This document shows positions 24,633 through 25,883 of a stretch of DNA of 25,883 nucleotides, piece by piece; the stretch's first letter is position 1, and every line of letters starts with the position of its first letter. The stretch is taken from positions 1 to 25,883 of the IMG/VR virus record IMGVR_UViG_3300042544_002123; one strand, written 5' to 3'. Made by a program: the position numbers and the translations under genes. This stretch comes from a virus. The notes beneath the pieces were generated by a model, which ran no database searches, was not told the DNA's origin, and worked only from the letters and a program-made list of their open reading frames with translations.

Positions 24633-24700
24633 TATACCCCCCCGTACCCGTGCCATATGGGGCTATGATGCTATACGTGAAATTTTTTCTGGGAATTTTT
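24633..24700. repeat. right flanking repeat of the second HNH gene
   Basis: CCCCCCGT...GGGGCTATGATGCTATACGTGAAATTTTTT, corresponding in order and spacing to about 23857-23920. Confidence 0.6.
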
Positions 24701-24833
24701 TGACCCTTGTCAAGGGGTACCCCTATTTTAAAAAAATTTTTTTTCCAGAAATTTTCGACTTAAAAATTCAGCCACCCCTATTTTAAAAAAATTTTTTCCA
24801 GAAATTTTTCTGGGGATTTTTAGACCCTTATGG
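24683..24833. repeat. AT-rich block of short direct and inverted repeats
   Basis: ACCCCTATTTTAAAAAAATT recurs at 24719 and 24774, each followed by TTTCCAGAAATTTT. CTGGGAATTTTTTGACCCTT (24690) recurs as CTGGGGATTTTTAGACCCTT (24811). CCAGAAATTTTTCTGG is a perfect inverted repeat and GGGGTACCCC a palindrome. No gene is seen. It could be a regulatory or replication-related site, or remnants of mobile repeats. Confidence 0.6.
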
Positions 24834-24846
24834 AATATTTATTGGT

Positions 24847-25323
24847 ATGGGTCGATACAATTATACACGAGCATTGGACAAGTTGACACACTGGGGTCAT
24901 AATGAGGGTTATGAGAAAATAATTTTTGACCACAATGATGTTTCGTATATTGATTGGAAGACAAAGACACTCAACACTCCATTGGAGATAAAGATACAAG
25001 GCAAGTATCCAATAGAAATCAAGGTTTACATATTATTGCATGAGTTGGGTCATCACATATTGAGGAAGGATTGGGATGAGTTTACAAGGGTATTGCCAAT
25101 TTCCGCATATGCTGAGCATGTTCATTTTTTCAAGAATGATTCAAAATACAAGCGTAGGGTCAAGTATAATGTTTCGTGTATGGAGGAGGAGTTCAAGGCA
25201 TGGGATGAGGGTTATAAATTGGCTTCTATATTGGATATAAGGATAGATGATAAGAAGTGGCAAGATTTTAAGTCCAAGTGTCTTATGAGTTATATGCGAT
25301 ATTATTCAACAAAAAAACCCTAA
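24847..25323 (+). CDS. HExxH metallopeptidase-like protein, 158 aa
   Basis: YILLHELGHHIL (61-72) contains the zinc motif HELGH (65-69), and EEEFKAWDEGYKLA (113-126) supplies a candidate third ligand, as in small phage and ImmA/IrrE-like peptidases. The C-terminal CLMSYMRYYS is a helix typical of this phage family in my memory. It is soluble and basic. Substrate unknown; processing of a phage or host regulatory protein is possible. Codon choice (many G-ending codons) differs from the small genes upstream, suggesting a different module. No consensus promoter is visible directly upstream. Confidence 0.9.
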   Translation: MGRYNYTRALDKLTHWGHNEGYEKIIFDHNDVSYIDWKTKTLNTPLEIKIQGKYPIEIKVYILLHELGHHILRKDWDEFTRVLPISAYAEHVHFFKNDSKYKRRVKYNVSCMEEEFKAWDEGYKLASILDIRIDDKKWQDFKSKCLMSYMRYYSTKKP

Positions 25324-25326
25324 ATA

Positions 25327-25358
25327 TTTGGAAGTCTGAAATATTTTACATACCTTTG
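25327..25358 (+). promoter_or_regulatory. Bacteroidota-type promoter
   Basis: TTTG 25327-25330, N20, TACCTTTG 25351-25358; drives the gene at 25379. Confidence 0.84.
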
Positions 25359-25378
25359 TATCAAAATAAATAATACTT

Positions 25379-25883
25379 ATGAAATTATTAACTCAACCTA
25401 GAATTCCCAAGGATATTACACATCCAGTAAAGAAAGCCAAACGATTCAAGAAAAAGGCTATTGACCCCACTGAAGAGGTAAAGTATACTCTTATAAAAGA
25501 ATCTGACAAAAAAGAGGTCAACGAGTTGTTTCGTATATATAAAGAGGACCCATTTAAGGCTAGGGTCAAATATCACAACAAGGGCAAGGGGTATTTTCAT
25601 TTTACCAGATTGGTATTGTTTGAGTTTAACAACGATGAATTTGAGATATGTCAATTTAGTGTACAGTTTGGTATAAGCACTACTAATAGAATATATTCAT
25701 CACAGAAGAAACTAGCCAGTATATCTTACAAGAAGGGCAAGTTTTGGTATATAAACAACCGTAACAAAAACAAGTCTATACGTCCATTGACCTATGGAGG
25801 CTTCATTTCTTTGATTCAAGAAAGCGAAAACCTTTATACTTGGAATAAAGAGGTTGGTAGTTTTACTGATAAATCTGAAGTCT
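25379..25883 (+). CDS. hypothetical protein (3' end outside the window)
   Basis: Open for 168 codons from ATG 25379 to the window edge. The N-terminus is strongly basic (PVKKAKRFKKKAIDP). The middle holds a helical stretch and FHFTRLVLFEFNNDEFEICQF, followed by SYKKGKFWYINNRNKNKSIRPLTYGGFISLI. The Lys-rich start suggests nucleic-acid binding. The codon use matches the peptidase gene before it. No family recognised; the frame is incomplete. Confidence 0.85.
   Translation, partial: MKLLTQPRIPKDITHPVKKAKRFKKKAIDPTEEVKYTLIKESDKKEVNELFRIYKEDPFKARVKYHNKGKGYFHFTRLVLFEFNNDEFEICQFSVQFGISTTNRIYSSQKKLASISYKKGKFWYINNRNKNKSIRPLTYGGFISLIQESENLYTWNKEVGSFTDKSEV

Noticed and set aside
1-25883. Stop-codon reassignment as in some phages of Bacteroidota
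   Set aside because: TAA, TAG and TGA all end genes at sensible places (for example TAG at 14357, TGA before 12267 and 18414); no frame needs read-through.

Overview
The window looks like part of a bacteriophage genome (possibly a large phage) infecting a Bacteroidota host. It is AT-rich. Almost every gene has its own Bacteroidota-type promoter (TTTG, about 20 nt, then TAnnTTTG), and A-rich leaders without Shine-Dalgarno sequences precede the start codons. The genes are short (23 to 282 residues, mostly under 130) and most have no recognisable function. Recognisable proteins include a membrane-anchored GH73-type lysozyme, two HNH endonucleases, a zinc-ribbon protein, an Api92-like protein, WYL_2-like, DUF6915-like and DUF6011-like proteins, a methyltransferase-fold protein and an HExxH peptidase. 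No structural, packaging or replication genes are seen, so this is an accessory region, probably expressed early or constitutively.

Layout. 1-190: the tail of an upstream gene, then a tRNA-like RNA closed by a 17-bp helix. 306-7116: forward-strand small genes including the lysozyme. 7106-7768: a reverse-strand HNH endonuclease, followed by a small gene resembling the C-terminus of the gene on its other side. 7948-8650: a promoter and a highly structured, GC-richer region, probably a large non-coding RNA. 8670-9186: two reverse-strand genes. 9339-19225: more than twenty forward genes, nearly all in one-promoter/one-gene cassettes. 19349-19702: a reverse-strand tRNA-like gene with its own promoter and terminator, and a small gene. 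19750-23130: small genes interspersed with four copies of a small structured RNA (a fifth lies at 10845-10918) and a cluster of tiny membrane or secreted peptides. 23764-24846: C-runs and AT-rich repeats flanking a second HNH gene. 24847-25883: a peptidase gene and a truncated gene with different codon choice, suggesting a new module.

Two features stand out. First, the gap between the -33 and -7 boxes is often filled by an inverted repeat, frequently with a GAAA loop, whose arms change sequence while staying complementary. Elsewhere a classical terminator has the -33 box in its loop or stem. Each intergenic gap therefore seems to end one transcript and start the next within about 50 bp. Second, five autonomous promoter-plus-RNA cassettes encode a small RNA family with a 5' hairpin, a covarying second hairpin and the near-invariant motif RGTATACTCC.

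All calls come from reading the sequence and from memory of protein families; no database search was run.
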